DNA of 64,000 nucleotides from Geosiphon pyriformis (GCA_016748015.1 JAAOMT010000675.1:124001-188000); one strand, 5' to 3'; shown: positions 1 to 13,812, counted from the stretch's first letter. Numbers and translations: made by a program. Notes: generated from the letters alone by a model not told the origin.

Positions 1-591
1 AATGATCTGGTTTTGCTAACAATGAATAAAAAATTATTTTATTATTTTCTTAAACTTTAACATATTTGTTATATTTTTTGTTTTTAAAAAAACATTTTTT
101 TTATAAACGATAATATTATTAAACAAAGTAACCTTACATTTTAAGTTCAAAATATTTAAAACTAATACAGTAATAATGCAAATTAATACTGTGTTATAAT
201 TTTATTTTTAAAAGTAAAAAAGTTAAAAATAATTTGATATAATAATATTACATATATTAAACAAACTATATATCTTGTAAATTAAAATAAACATAATAAC
301 CTTTATAAAACTTTCGCCGATATTTTTCTTAATTTAAACTGAGATGGCCAAAGACAAAAAAGATATGATTCGGGTAGAAATTGTTCAAAAGTTAACTAAT
401 ATAAATGTAAATTTCGATTGATTATCTCTTATGATAGAGCTTCTAGCCAAGAATAAGCTCGATCACATGAAACTGATCATTTCATATCAGCATGTAGTCG
501 ATCTTTAGTGCCCCCTCTTGCCGTTATTCAATTAAATCGTCTTAAGTTCCTGAATATTCTTACGAACGCTTATTCATACTTCTACAAGAAT
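1..591. other. AT-rich flank and upstream region of the E2-variant gene
   Basis: Positions 1-300 are very AT-rich with no codon structure. From about 344 the base composition becomes gene-like and a short frame of about 26 codons opens with ATG, but it has no recognisable similarity and ends quickly. I treat 300-591 as the promoter and leader of the following gene. Confidence 0.4.
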
Positions 592-1550
592 ATGGCCAAA
601 GGTTTGTTCCTTTCAAGAAGCCTAATCAAAACTGCTTTTTCAATTTTCTGTGCATATTTGGATCTTTTCGTTGTAACTAAGGCTGGGTCCAAGCTGCTCA
701 ATAGTCAATTATACAAACGTTGACTTGCCTTATCATGTAACCTTCTTTTATTCCACTTTGAGTCTAATCTCACCTATTTTCTCATCAAGTACCTCGCAAC
801 TTTAGACTTCTCGAAGAACTCGAAAAGGGTGAAAAAGGCATCGGTGATGGTACTTGTAGTTATGGTCTTTCAAGCGGTGACGACGTATATATGAGTGATT
901 GGAATGGAACGATTATAGGTCCAGGTCATGTAGGTGGCCTCGGGCATTTCTTTTATATACTTTAGTTCCTGTACCATTGAAAATATTATCTGATTAAATG
1001 ATATTACAAACCTTCCTTGATCTCCCCTATTTTTGACTTCGATTCGGGCTGGTTCGATCCTACATCTTTTTCTAGACAATCCATGAAAATCGAATTTATA
1101 GCCTGAAGCTTCATTGTGATGATAATTACCCTGATTCCCCTCCTTCAGTTTTCTTCATATCGAGAATCAATTTGCCGTGTGTCAATCAGCAGACAGGGAA
1201 AGTAAGTATATCAAATGAATTTCTTTGGAAACTTTTAACCCTAACATAATTCAGATCCCCTAATTACCATCAATATCTGGTTCACTCGATATAATTATTT
1301 TTATTAGGTTGAGCCGACTAAGTTAAACTGTCTTGCCAATTGGAAGAGAAACTTCACGCTAGAAACCGTTTTAACAGAGTTGCGTCGGTAAATAATAATT
1401 GGTTTTCAAATTTTATCATCTATTCTCCATCTTTTCTTCTCAATGTTTCATGTACTAAAACTTTTATTGACCTATATTCCGCTCGGCAGGGAAATGGCCA
1501 ACCCTCATAATAAAAAATTACCTCAACCACCAGAAGGTTCTACTTTCTAG
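592..1550 (+). CDS. MMS2: Ubiquitin-conjugating enzyme E2 variant, MMS2/UBE2V type
   Basis: Five exons: 592-601, 790-929, 1076-1201, 1308-1387 and 1490-1550. They join to 417 nt (138 residues), the usual size of the family. The first exon encodes only Met-Ala-Lys plus one base, and the frame resumes as [17 protein letters not shown]. Further family signatures are [39 protein letters not shown] and the C-terminal QPPEGSTF. The family is an E2 fold without the catalytic cysteine. It pairs with Ubc13 to make Lys63-linked ubiquitin chains, notably on PCNA in error-free post-replication repair. Introns are GT-AG and 102-188 nt long. The family is recognised from conserved sequence; the start is fixed by the splice phase and the short MAK leader. 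Confidence 0.95.
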
Positions 1551-2003
1551 TAACTCTCTCGTTACACCCTAATCTCAGAAAATGGATGATGATGAAAATA
1601 GTAAAGATTAAAGTGGAATATCAAGTGGCAATAACATTAATTTGTATGATGAAGATCTGGATATTTCGCGCATTATCTCTTTAATGAGTGTGTTATTTGG
1701 ATAAGCCACTATGATTATTGGCTCGGGAATCAAGATTTAATTATGAAATTAATAGGATCCCAAATCATTCTACAGAACTGGAATATCTTTATTTGAAACC
1801 TAATTTATTGTACAATATATTGAAAAAAAAATTTTACTTCGTGTTAATCAGTTCTTGAATGGTTTATTTTTTTAAATATAGCATAGTGAATTTTCTGACT
1901 TTGAAAGCTGGAATATATTTATATTTCTTTCTCTAATTTCATAAGGCATTATTTGGATGTAAAATACAATTATATAAAACGTAGCCCTTTCTCAAGTATA
2001 TCG
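1551..2003. other. 3' flank of the E2-variant gene
   Basis: An ATG at 1582 opens a few acidic codons and stops. No gene or RNA is visible. This is probably the 3' untranslated region and spacer before the tRNA gene. Confidence 0.4.
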
Positions 2004-2075
2004 GCCGGCGTAGCTTAGTGGTAGAGCGTCAGTCTTGTAAACTGAAGGTCGGTGGTTCAATCCCGCCCGTCGGCT
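2004..2075 (+). tRNA. tRNA-Thr (anticodon TGT)
   Basis: Complete cloverleaf without intron. The seven-base acceptor stem GCCGGCG pairs with CGTCGGC (one G-T). The anticodon stem TCAGT/ACTGA carries loop CTTGTAA, anticodon TGT for threonine. The T stem GGTGG/CCGCC encloses TTCAATC, which is also the B-box promoter. The discriminator base is T at 2075. It lies 95 bp upstream of the aspartyl-tRNA synthetase start, on the same strand. Confidence 0.95.
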
Positions 2076-2170
2076 TGAAATTTTGTTAATTTGTGTACGA
2101 AATTTTTGATGCGTTAAGCTTATTAAATTTATAAATTGATATCTAGTATTGATTCTGTTCCGGCTCAACA

Positions 2171-4798
2171 ATGAGCAACCTTACAGATCATTTAGTTCCC
2201 CCTCCTACTGAATCAACTGAAAAAAGCCACGTTTTGGAGTAAGTTCTATATCAAAGCATCACTTTATTTCGAAAATTTCTTGAAACGTGTTTACTTTAAA
2301 AAAGTATCGAAGGAGAACCTTCATCTAAAAAGGGTCTTAAAAAGCTTGAGAAAGAGCGAGAGAAGCAACGTAAAAAAGCAGAAGCAGAGGCCAAAAGAGC
2401 AGCAGAAAAAGAAGCTCGTGAAGCCTCAGAGGTTATATATTCTATTTATTTTTATTTTCACAAAATTCAAAGCTGTTTTCACCTTTACACGAGTATTAAT
2501 TGAATTTTATTTCAAAATTATTTTATTCAAGAGCTATGGCTCTGAAAATTTTGGTAAAAAACCGATGATCCAGTCCCAAGAACGAAGCGGTGAGATTTTT
2601 GGTCCAACCGATCAATGTCATTTTTCATTCAAATTCTCATCAAATGATCAAAATTTGGTTTGACCTAGGTATTCAAAGAACTCGAATCTCAGATATCAAT
2701 GAAAGTCATGCCGGTGAAACCGTTACCATCCGCGCACGTGTTCAAACATCTCGCGCCAATAGTGCGTATATGTTAAAAAACTTTTTGATCAAAGCTGGAC
2801 GATATTCCGACGTTTTTACAATAATATCCTTTCTCGTGGACCTGATCAGGTTCCAAGCTTGCCTTTTTCGTGTTTCGCCAGCAATTCTCCACTATACAAG
2901 GAGTCTTAACGATGGACGAGAAATCTATAAGCAAAGGCTTTGTGAAATTTGCATCGAAGTAAGAGCCAAATCATAACCTCATTTGAGATACTACCCTTGC
3001 CTGATAATTCCTTGATATTTTGACTAGTATACCCGATGAATCGATCGTCGATGTTGAAGGAGTTATTAAAAAGCCATCCGAGGAAATAAAGAGCACCACT
3101 GTATCCGATGCTGAATTACATATCTCGAAGGTATTTGATAAAAATTGCATAACATATTATTATATACCAAATTGATGATAATCTGTGATCGAAAGCTCTA
3201 TGTAATAAGTGAAACTGTCACTCGCCTTCCTTTTACTATTGAAGAAGCTACCCGTCCCGAAGATCAACTTCAAAAGGTAAGTGTCTCCTTTGTTCGGTTT
3301 TCAAATAGGTTTCTTACTTACAAAAGTTACTATACTGTTTTAGGAAGACATACAGTTCAACCGAATTACATTAGAAACTCGGTTGAATAATCGAATTGTG
3401 GATCTTCGTGTAAGTTGCTTATCGATCCTAAATATCATATAGCACCAATAAACGCTTACTTATTCTAATTAAACTACCATTTCAGACAATTACGAATCAA
3501 GCAATCTTTCGAATTCAGTCGGGTGTCTGTCAACTTTTTCGAGAGTTTTTATTATCCAAAGGATTCTTTGAAGTACATACACCAAAAATTATTGGGGCTG
3601 CTAGTGAGGGTGGTGCCAATGTGTTCACGGTGAAATATTTCAAAAGTACGTTTTTATCGTTGTTATTTTTTTGAAATCTAGAAATTTCTTACTAAATATC
3701 ATAATTTTATTAATTCATAGCTGAGGCATATCTTGCCCAATCTCCCCAATTATATAAACAAATGTGTATTTGTTCCGATTTCGACCGAGTATTTGAGATA
3801 GCCCCAGGTAAGATCTCGAGAAACTATATTTAAAAAAGTTACAAAACAATTCATTTCTGACCTATTTTCATCAAGTTTTTCGGGCTGAAAATGCAAATAC
3901 TCCTCGACACATGACTGAGTTCGTTGGTCTTGATCTGGAAATGGCATTTGAGGAGCATTATCACGAGGTTCTTGATATTCTGGATGAGCTATTCGTGTTC
4001 ATTTTCGAGGGGCTGAAAACTCGATTTGCTGCCGAAGTTGCAATTGTGAAAAGACAACATAAATCCACCGAATTTGAATTTCTTCCAAAAACTTTGAGGC
4101 TGGAATACAAAGATGCTGTAAAGCTATTAAGAGATAATGATGTTGAAATAGGAGACTATGATGATCTAAAGTAATGTATCATCTATTTGAGGCATTGAAT
4201 TTCCAAGAATTTTAATTTTTAATTTTTTATAATCCGTAAAGTACTGAAACCGAAAGGGCACTTGGCAAGATTATTAAAGAGAAATATCATACCGATTTTT
4301 ACATCCTTGACAAGTTTCCTTTAGAGGTTCGCCCCTTTTATACAATGCCAGATCCCAAGAATAATGTAATAAATATTTCTGAAGCTTACTTGTTATTCTA
4401 TTCAGCTACCATTTTTCATTTGTTTTGACAAATTTTTTACTCCAGAAATATTCCAATTCCTACGATTTTTTTATGCGTGGCGAAGAGATACTCTCAGGCG
4501 CACAACGCATTCACGATCCAGATTATCTAGAAGAACGTGCAAAAGTTCACGAGATCGATCTTAGCACCATACAAGCCTACATAGACGCTTTCAAGCGAGG
4601 TGCACCGCCTCATGCTGGTGGTGGGATTGGTAAGCTGTTATTTCAACTTGGTCAACAACCCCTTAAAACTGTAGACTAAACTTCAATACTCCTCTCCGTT
4701 CTTAAGGTTTGGAACGTGTTGTTATGTTATACCTCAATCTTGGAAATATTCGCAGATCTTCGTTATTCCCACGTGACCCAAAACGTCTAGATCCTTAA
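2171..4798 (+). CDS. DPS1: Aspartyl-tRNA synthetase, cytosolic
   Basis: Fourteen exons: 2171-2238, 2305-2431, 2532-2589, 2669-2761, 2850-2958, 3028-3130, 3196-3276, 3344-3409, 3486-3645, 3721-3807, 3876-4170, 4242-4365, 4446-4629 and 4707-4798. They sum to 1,647 nt (548 residues), normal for the eukaryotic cytosolic enzyme. An N-terminal Lys/Glu-rich extension (about residues 25-65) is typical of fungal AspRS and helps bind tRNA. The OB-fold anticodon-binding domain follows ([15 protein letters not shown]). The class IIb catalytic domain shows motif 1 ([10 protein letters not shown]), motif 2 ([15 protein letters not shown]) and motif 3 ([20 protein letters not shown]). The C-terminus [12 protein letters not shown] is family-typical. 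It charges tRNA-Asp with aspartate in the cytosol. Exon 1 is the least certain; all other joins are supported by conserved residues and phase. Confidence 0.95.
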
Positions 4799-5412
4799 AG
4801 ACAATCTACTAAATTACGTATTTTTTTCAAGAGCGATATACACCAAACCTTTATGCTGTCCACTGTTTACCAATTAAAAATTATTGAACCCTTGATAAGT
4901 TGATGTTTTCTTAAACAGCAAAACAGCTGCCTCATGGAATAGTCCTCGCCAGTTCTTTTAGGTGATTTATAGATCGATCATCCTTAGGGCTTCACATCAA
5001 AATAAAAACGGGCTACATTAACTGGGCAAATTACAAAGCTCTTAATAGCCATTCCACAGTTTAACACTCCTAAATTGCAGAATAGGAAATCCTCCTTTTC
5101 TTCAAAAAAAATTTTTCACAAAAAACAGTTCTGAAGCTCAATTCAATTCTTAGAATAAACAACTCATTTTATTCACCTATGTGTGAGTGGATCTTGCATT
5201 TGAGATTTGTGCAGATGTGAAAGAAAGGGGAGAGTGGAAATGGTACAATCGAAAAGGGGAAAAACTAAGTTCGAGTTGAATATCAATATGACAAGTAAAG
5301 GTGCAGTTGACTATAATTTTTGTAATGCGAAAATAACTCGATGATTGACAATAACAAGACACAATTATTCTTCGATGATGGATATTTATGATGGCTTTAA
5401 TTCCTCTAAAAG
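4799..5412. other. Intergenic region between convergent AspRS and histone H4 genes
   Basis: 614 bp between two stop codons that face each other. It should contain both 3' ends. I see no further gene; the short minus-strand frame at 5177-5362 has no coding character. Confidence 0.5.
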
Positions 5413-6389
<977 letters not shown>

Positions 6390-7230
6390 TCTGCTATGCA
6401 ATTATTACTTTTGGTTTTAAGAATAATTTGGATGCTACTATTATCCGAACTGGTTGTATTTGACAAAAATATTTGAATGTTAATAGTTTAAATATTAAAA
6501 ATTTTGATCATCTAATTTTAAAATATAAAGTATTATTATCTTTTTTTCTAAGTTTTTATTTTAATTGGCTGTTTTTTTTTAAAACTTTTAAATTATATTT
6601 TGTTAAGACTAAATTTTATGTTTTAACTTTGAATTTTGCTTTTTTAATAGTTTTTGTTACTAGTTATTTTATTGTTGTTGTTTTTGTTGTTAACTTTTTA
6701 ATTAGTTTTTATTTGATTTTTTTGAAATTTAAGTTAAATGTTTTGGTTTTTTTAATTAAGTTTATTGTTAAACTTATTAATATTTTAATTGTTTTGATTA
6801 TTTTTTTAACTTTACATATAAAACTTAAAGATATAATTGCTATTGTTTAAAATAAAATATTTGTTTTTAATAAAATTTTGAGTAAAATTCCTATAAATAT
6901 GATTATAATTAAAACTAATTATATAAAAAATTTTGAATAAAAATATTTATACTTAGTTATTGATACTTTAAAAGTTTTAATCAATTAGTATTAAATTAAA
7001 TACAAATAAAATTACTAAATAAATAAGAAATATTATTATTTATAATTATATATTAATTAAAATTATATATAAAATGTCTTTTTAAAGTAGATTTTTTTTT
7101 AAATTCAATATAAATTAGTTTAAATTAAGCTTATGTTTAATTATATGTAAAAAATACATGAACTATATTTAATTTAGATTATTTAGTTTGATTTATTATA
7201 TTAAATAGTAATTAGATTACATGTTAGATT
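6390..7230 (+). pseudogene. Strongly decayed LINE remnant (ORF1-like body and 3' tail)
   Basis: From about 6,395 the plus strand reads CAIITFGFKNNLDA followed by a stop, resembling the ORF1 segment just before the zinc knuckle of the LINEs in this window (CAVVGFKSEEDLES in copy A). The following open stretch at 6,473-6,850 is rich in F, L, I and V because most C has become T. At about 7,140-7,225 the sequence follows the conserved LINE 3' tail (ATTTAATTTAGATTATTTAG and TTAAATAGTAATTAGATTAC). The body assignment is moderate; the tail is clearer. The distance between them implies a deleted or different subfamily. Confidence 0.45.
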
Positions 7231-9126
7231 TTAAAAAAATAAGATAATTTATATTAAAATTATTTTAAATATTGTTATTGAAATTAAGTTTGCTAAATTT
7301 TTTTATTTTTATTTTTGTTATTATGAATATTTTTAATATTTTTAATATTGTTGTTAATATTAAGTTAAAATTTGTTAATTTATAATAATATATTATTGTT
7401 TATTTTAAAAACTTATAAAGTTTTTAAAACTGTTTTTTATAATATATTTAAAACTAAATTTGACAACTTTTTTTTTGTTATATTGATTTTAAAATTAAAC
7501 TTGTTTTATTTTTTGGTTTTTTGAATTCAAAAAAGCTTTTAATAATAATAATATTATTAAAACTGGTATTTAAAAAAGATAAAAAACTTTTAAATATTAT
7601 TATTATTATAAGTATTAAGTTTAAATTTTTTGGCTTTAATTATAAAAATATATTTTTTAGTTTTTTGTTGTATTTAAAATTTTTGAGAATTAATTTACTA
7701 ATTTATGTTTTTTGTTAAACCTATTTATTAAATTTTAAAACTGTTATTTTTTCTGTAAATTCAATTTTTGTTTTTCTATTACAAGTATTAAAAATACTTT
7801 TAATTTAATTTTTCAAATACAATTTATTTCTATAAAAGTTCAGATTATTGTTTATTTCAAGTTTATTTAAATTAAAATCTTTATTAGTATGTTTTAAAAT
7901 AAACACATTTAATCAATTCACAAAGAGAATATATTGCATGGATTTTTCGAAGGTGAAATACTACATTTCTCGTTAATATAGTTAATTTAAAAGATATGAT
8001 ACATTGTGTAATCCTGTTTTTTTTCTTTACAATTCATTATTTAGTTAGATTCATTAAGCAGCATATGCTTAAGGAGAGGTTTGTAAACTAGTTTTTAGAT
8101 CAATAAATTCAGAAAAATGAATAGGGGCTTCTATATCAATAAATTCAGAAGAACGAATAGAGATATTAATTTCATTGTAGATTTTTTGTGAATTTGCTAT
8201 TATTACTATCATTTCGAACCCATTGTTAAGATTCTCCATCATAATTAATAAAGGTCACTTGTTTGCTTTAACGCGTCATTTTGTGTTAATCGCGTTGAAT
8301 AAGATCAAAAAAGCGACACGTCGGAAACCAAGTGATCCCAATATGTAAATCCAAATTGAGTATGACCGAGTCTATATTAGAAAATGTCACTTTACATACA
8401 AGTTGATTTTATATTTGTACTTTTCAAAGGCATTAACTGTGAAGTTCTCTGGTACGCAGAAATTTTGGGTGAAAAAATGGACAAATTGATTAAGAGTAGA
8501 AATTCTCGTGGAAAAAGGGTTAGAATCGATTAAGAAAAGCATTTCATTTGTATCAAAAATCTCATGGACAACAAAATAGAGAACTGATAGTTGGGGACGA
8601 ACAAATGGGTCCGGCGCTCGCATTTTAATTAATTAACCGTAAGATTATGGAAACAGGACATTTTTATCAAATATAATTTTTCCCCCAACGAGTTCGTACA
8701 AGTAAAAGTAACAGTTTGAGTCATCAGAAAAATCTTGGATATGCTAACTCACTAAGCTGGCTCGCTTTAGCCAGCCAAAAACACTAGACCAGATATCGTT
8801 GAAGCTCATGGGTTGGAAATCGAGGAGTTGCTTTTGTCCTTCGAGATCCTCTTTTTTCTTTGCATTAGAAAGAGAGGGTATTTGGTTCCGCGATTTTTTA
8901 TTATTAAGCAAATCTTTTCATTGGTCATTTCAGATTTAGCATTTGGAATTAGAAGTTGAAACATTATATATATATATATATTTTTTAGGAAATCTTACGG
9001 AGTTATCAGTGTATTATCTAATTAACAAATACCAAACTAGCAATAAATTGAGACGCAACCGTCGAGTCGAACATTTCACTTAAGAGTCTGCTACATTAAT
9101 ATAAGAACTAGTCGGAGAACCTTAAA
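7231..9126. other. AT-rich spacer, then upstream region of the Gid1-like gene
   Basis: 7,231-7,900 is extreme AT-rich, repeat-like DNA without a readable gene. At about 7,900 composition returns to gene-like. A minus-strand frame at 8,387-8,623 (78 codons, beginning MRAPDPFVRPQL) is open but I do not recognise it, and it may be chance. A (TA)n run lies at about 8,965-8,980. The last few hundred bases should be the promoter and leader of the next gene. Confidence 0.4.
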
Positions 9127-11887
9127 ATGAATAGCACACAAATGAATACACTGCCTGGGTTTTCCTTTTCCCCACAAACCACTTCAGATTACCCATTTCC
9201 CACAGCTACTCCAGGCCTTGGTTTAAGCTCTTCCGCTCCTCCTCAGCTATCCGTTCCTTACAGTCAAGATTCATACTCTTTAGCTTCATATAACTCTGCA
9301 AACATAATTAAAGCATCAAAACTGATAAGTCCAGTAAAACCAAATTTACCAAGTTATCTAGCTGATACGAGTTTCGCAGAGTTATATCATAGTGTCAACC
9401 TAGAACCTTTTTCTTTAAATGGCCTTTACGAAGAAATTGATTCACAACAACCACTCGCTTTGCCTACTGAGTGGAATATTGAAGATAAGTGCCCCAATTT
9501 GGAATTATCGGCCGATAGGCTTATGGTAAATTATACAGGTAATAAGCTTAACTTGTAGCATTTCCAATTCCCTATTACTAAATTCATGCATCGCAACTTG
9601 CCAAAACTTGTGATTCCTGATCAACTCGGATCAAAGTAGAATTTCGCGAAAGTTCCTATAGTTCTGAAACGATCAGAGTATTTGGAAGACATTACTTTAG
9701 TCGTTTTACCCTGCTTCTTCAAGTTCAATTTCCATTTTCAAATCTATCCGCTGACATTTAATCTGCTTTATACTCTTCGAGTAGGTGCAGGCAAGCACGA
9801 GACAGACGCTGCTGCTATTAGAGCCAATTATCCAATGCCTCCACAATGTGGATTGTTTTATTTTGAAGTTTATATTACAAGTAAAGGAAAGGATGGGTAA
9901 CAAATTTTTAGGCTTTTAATAATTGATTATTTTCATAAAATTTATGCGATCTTGGGGTCTGACCTATCTCTGACAGGTACATAGGAATTGGATTTTGCAC
10001 AAAAAGCGTTAATTTGGCCCGACTCCCCGGTAAATTATAAACACATTCTTGATCTCTTAAAAGTCAATTTTCTTTTGTTTTAATTCCTCTGGTTAGGATG
10101 GGAAGATCAGTCATGGGGTTATCATGGCGACGATGGAAATTCTTTCTGCTGTTCCGGAACCGGCAAAAATTATGGTCCGAAATTTACAACCGGTGATACA
10201 ATTGGATGTTGCTTGAATTTTAGAGATGGGACTGCTTTTTACACAAAAAATGGAGTCCATTTAGGTTAGTAAATCTAAAAATGTTTTACATTATGATTGA
10301 TACCTCAAGTCACATCTTTCATTAGGAATTGCATTCCGAGATTTAAAAGGAGTCTTGTACCCTTCTATTGGTTTACGGACCCCTGGAGAAAAAATATTAG
10401 TAAATTTCGGCCAAAGGGAATTTAAATTTGCCATTGAGCATTATATGAAGGTTGGTCAGCTGAAATAATGAATTCAAGTTTTTTCAGTCAGCCACGCTTA
10501 TAATATCGCTGATGAAGTTCAGATTCTTAGGAGGAAAAAGCCCGACTTTGGAACACTATCAATGCAACGCCGATGCCCACAATACCAACTCCTAAGACCT
10601 CTCCTTCAGTGTCAATAGCTACTTCAGAAGCCAATTTGACTGCTAGAGTTCACCAGCTCATAATTTCTTATTTAGTGCATCACGGTTTCAGCGAGACCGC
10701 GAAAGTTTTTTCAAACAATGCTGTGCAGCTCCCCACAAACGGCACCAAGTTCATGACAGACGTTGAAAATGATAATCTTTCGATCGATTTAGATGTTGAC
10801 ATTCTAAACCGACAGCGTAACTAAGCTCATACAAATTTCTTTCAATATTTCTTTTAGAAGATTAATTAACATTGCTTTCCAGGAATTCGAAATGCCATCA
10901 TCAAAGGAGATATTGACCTCGCTATCAAACTCACAAACACCCTGTATCCGATGGTTCTTCCATCAAATCATGACATTCTTTTTAAACTAAGATGCCGGAA
11001 ATTTATTGAAATGATTCAAAATTGTGGTATTAGAAGTTCTGAAGAAGGTGCACATGGCGTTGTTAGGATCTTCAGAGATGATACAATTGAAACAATGGTA
11101 GACGATGAAGATCCTAAAGAAGCAGAAGCTGAATTAGAGGAAGAGATAGGTGTGGAGGAGGGACTCCAGCTAGAGCGAGAGATTAATGAACTAGAGGTTG
11201 ATGAAGAGGAGGAGGAAGAATATGAAGACGCAATGGATGTCGATGGGTTTGAGGATTCAGAAAATGAGGATGACCATAGGAGTTACTTGGATGATAACCA
11301 TTTACATTATCCAGCAAGCAAAAAGAAGAAATTTACAAAATGGTCAAAGCCTTTCAGCAATCAGCTCGATGTACTGAGCGCAAAATTTGAAGATGCGATG
11401 CGATTTGGACAACAATTACAAGAAGATTACCAAAATGATCCACGCGAAGAAATAAAAAAAACATTAGAGGTTTGAACAAACTGTCATGAAAAACACATTA
11501 ATTTTATGACGGGCTCCGAGTCTTTTTTGACAAATTATCTTGATTGAATATTTGATATTGATAACATATAGGAAACTTTCTCTCTGTTGGCTTATTCAGA
11601 CCCTACAAACAGCGTAATGGCTTACCTTTTGGAACCTTCCGAAAGAGAACCTGTCGCCAATTCATTAAATAGTGCCATTTTGGGTAGGCAATAGTTATCA
11701 TGTTCGTTTCCAATTTGAAGATCGTAGCCTGATTTTTAACTCAAATTTCACAGTGTCGCAAGGGAAACCACCTATTCCACCATTGGAAACTGTTTACCGA
11801 CACGCTTCCGTATTGATAAAAGAATGTTTAAAGAATGGAATCGGCGCAGCTTCATTCGTAAATGTTCAAAAAGATTGCTTAATTTAA
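9127..11887 (+). CDS. GID1: Gid1/RanBP9-10-like protein (SPRY, LisH, CTLH, CRA) of the GID/CTLH ubiquitin ligase
   Basis: Nine exons: 9127-9538, 9785-9896, 9977-10029, 10097-10264, 10326-10450, 10531-10816, 10883-11469, 11572-11683 and 11754-11887. They join to 1,989 nt (662 residues). Residues 1-130 are Ser/Pro-rich and low complexity. The SPRY domain (about 138-290) shows [42 protein letters not shown] and [10 protein letters not shown]. LisH is at about 326-350 ([20 protein letters not shown]). CTLH starts at about 386 ([19 protein letters not shown]). A CRA-like end follows after an acidic run at about 455-523. In yeast (Vid30/Gid1) and animals this protein is a scaffold of the GID/CTLH E3 ligase, which in yeast degrades gluconeogenic enzymes. 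The acidic insertion between CTLH and the final CRA helices is a visible peculiarity. Confidence 0.93.
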
Positions 11888-12371
11888 ACCAAACATGAAC
11901 AATTTTCTGGAGATCTTCCTGGTCTTGCAATTAACCGTCCAAATGTTTTTTTCACTCTATTCACTTAACTTATGATGATATACAAGACATAGGTTTCCCT
12001 TTATCTGATTTATGGGTTAGAGTTTATTCCTAATCATCCACAACGATCATGAATATTTAGAAATCCTAACCCGTCTGGCTTGATAAAGAGACTCCTTCCC
12101 TTTCTCCCTATGGAATGAGAAAATCTAATTTGTAAATAAATACTTTATCATTTTGCGATTGATTTAATGAATGTGGTATTCTTAATTCGATTGGTCGTCA
12201 TAATTTTGCCTCCCCCATAATTCACGAGACTAAAACTTCAAAATCACTTATCATCAAATAGTCAACCTCATATCTTAGCCTATCAGCTATTTGTTATATA
12301 TAGAAAAACTGATAGCATAGGGCTGCATTTTACTCGGAGAAAGGAGATTTTACCCTCTCAAGCCTTCTTTC
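11888..12371. other. Intergenic region between GID1-like and CET1-like genes
   Basis: 484 bp between two genes on the same strand. It should hold the terminator of the first and promoter of the second. No further frame or RNA is evident. Confidence 0.5.
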
Positions 12372-13812
12372 ATGTCTAGAAAACGTCTTCGTACAGATAA
12401 TTCTCCGGACCTGACTGCCGAGAGTAATAAGCCGTTAAAAGCTAAAAACCCTGATCTTGCACTTGACTTTCCAACTCGCTTCGAGCCTTCTATTTTTAAT
12501 GTACAACCTACCAATGACTTCATTAGAGTAGTAAGCGACTTTTTATATGAACACGTCGATAAGGAGGATGTCGAAGTATTCTATTGGCACATTTTATTAA
12601 ATCTCAACAGTCTCATTTTTACCCTGGCTTTGAAATTTAAATTTTTATTTTTGTCATGTTGAAGATTGAAGCCAAGCTCGGTATTCTCGTTCAAAAAAAT
12701 ACTAAACAGAGAATTCAATTGCCGATTTCTTGTGAAACAAGTATTAGTTTTTTAAATTTTCTCGGAAAATAATAATAATAAAGATTTTAAGTCATTTATT
12801 CATTGCGTCCAAATAGTAATCGATCCTAAAGATGATCGTTGGTTGAAATTCGAGAGCAACATGAGCTCTGTAGATTTCCTTTGATTCTGAATTACATCAT
12901 TTCTTTAACATGAAAACTTCTTGCTCAATATATTGATTTCTCAATTATTAGGAAGAACACTGCAATTTCAATAAAATATTGAATGCCAGGGTAGAAGCAA
13001 CAAAAATCCCGCATTACGTGGTAATTATTGCAAAATACTGGAATTGTATGTTTACGTATTTCAACGCTTTTTAAATTCTATATTTAATTTAGGGTGCACC
13101 AGTCAATTATAAGCACACTTTAGAAACGGACAGATTTTATCCAGGCCCTGATGGTTCATCTCGAATTAGAGTGACGACACTTCAAAAGACCGGAGAGGTA
13201 CTTAGACAAAGACCTAATATTATATTATATGATTCTTTTGATTTCGGTCTCTAAAAACTCAGCAATATATATTTTAGGTTCTAGAAGGTGGAATAATGGA
13301 GAAAATAAGAATCGCAGATCTAAATATATATTCTCCAAATACTCGGTTTGATTTTCGGATATCGGTGAACATGGAAAGGCCAAGTGAGCTCTTGTTTTGC
13401 TGATTTATTTGGATAAGAAAATAAATATAATCGACAATTTCTCATTAGAGGAAAAGCCGCAAACTCAGCCAATTTTTGAACGGAACAAAGATCGAATCTC
13501 TTACTCACATCAAATTTTTAAATTCGATTTGACACAAGTCAAAATTCCTGAGGTAATATTCGAAACACTTTTTTGAATCAGATCTACGTGTTCTTATGCC
13601 TTTAAATTTTAAATCTTCAGAAGCCTTCGATGAATGGATTTAGGAACCCAAGTCAAGAAGTTACCCATGAGTTGGAAGTAGAATTTGTGAATCCAAAAAT
13701 ATTGCTTCAGGAACGTAGAAAAATTGAAAAAGGCGAGTCAAATCGCTTCATCGAAGTTGTGGAGCTATTCGTGGATAATATCCGCATGTTAGCAAAACAA
13801 ATTCCCAAATAA
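12372..13812 (+). CDS. CET1: mRNA 5'-triphosphatase (capping enzyme beta subunit), Cet1/TTM type
   Basis: Eight exons: 12372-12575, 12665-12740, 12817-12869, 12952-13020, 13093-13197, 13278-13383, 13449-13552 and 13621-13812. They give 909 nt (302 residues). The tunnel-fold metal-binding motifs are visible: E-I-E-A-K at residues 68-72, D-F-R-I-S-V-N-M-E at 194-202, and E-L-E-V-E at 256-260. A basic strand KDRISYSHQIFKFDL lies between the last two. These are the signatures of the fungal/protist metal-dependent RNA triphosphatases, which remove the gamma phosphate of nascent mRNA as the first step of capping in the nucleus. Animals and plants use an unrelated cysteine phosphatase instead. An N-terminal basic MSRKRLR tract could serve nuclear import. 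Exon 3 (53 nt) is the least supported. Confidence 0.92.

Noticed and set aside
508-723. 71-codon plus-strand frame
   Set aside because: It runs through exon 1 and intron 1 of the E2-variant gene in another frame and has no similarity of its own.
6473-6850. 125-codon frame that looks like a membrane protein
   Set aside because: The hydrophobicity comes from T-rich decayed DNA; it lies within a LINE remnant and lacks promoter, introns or normal codon use.
8387-8623. Possible 78-residue minus-strand gene
   Set aside because: Open and of fair composition, but no homology, no splice partners and no clear neighbours; noted only in the spacer entry.
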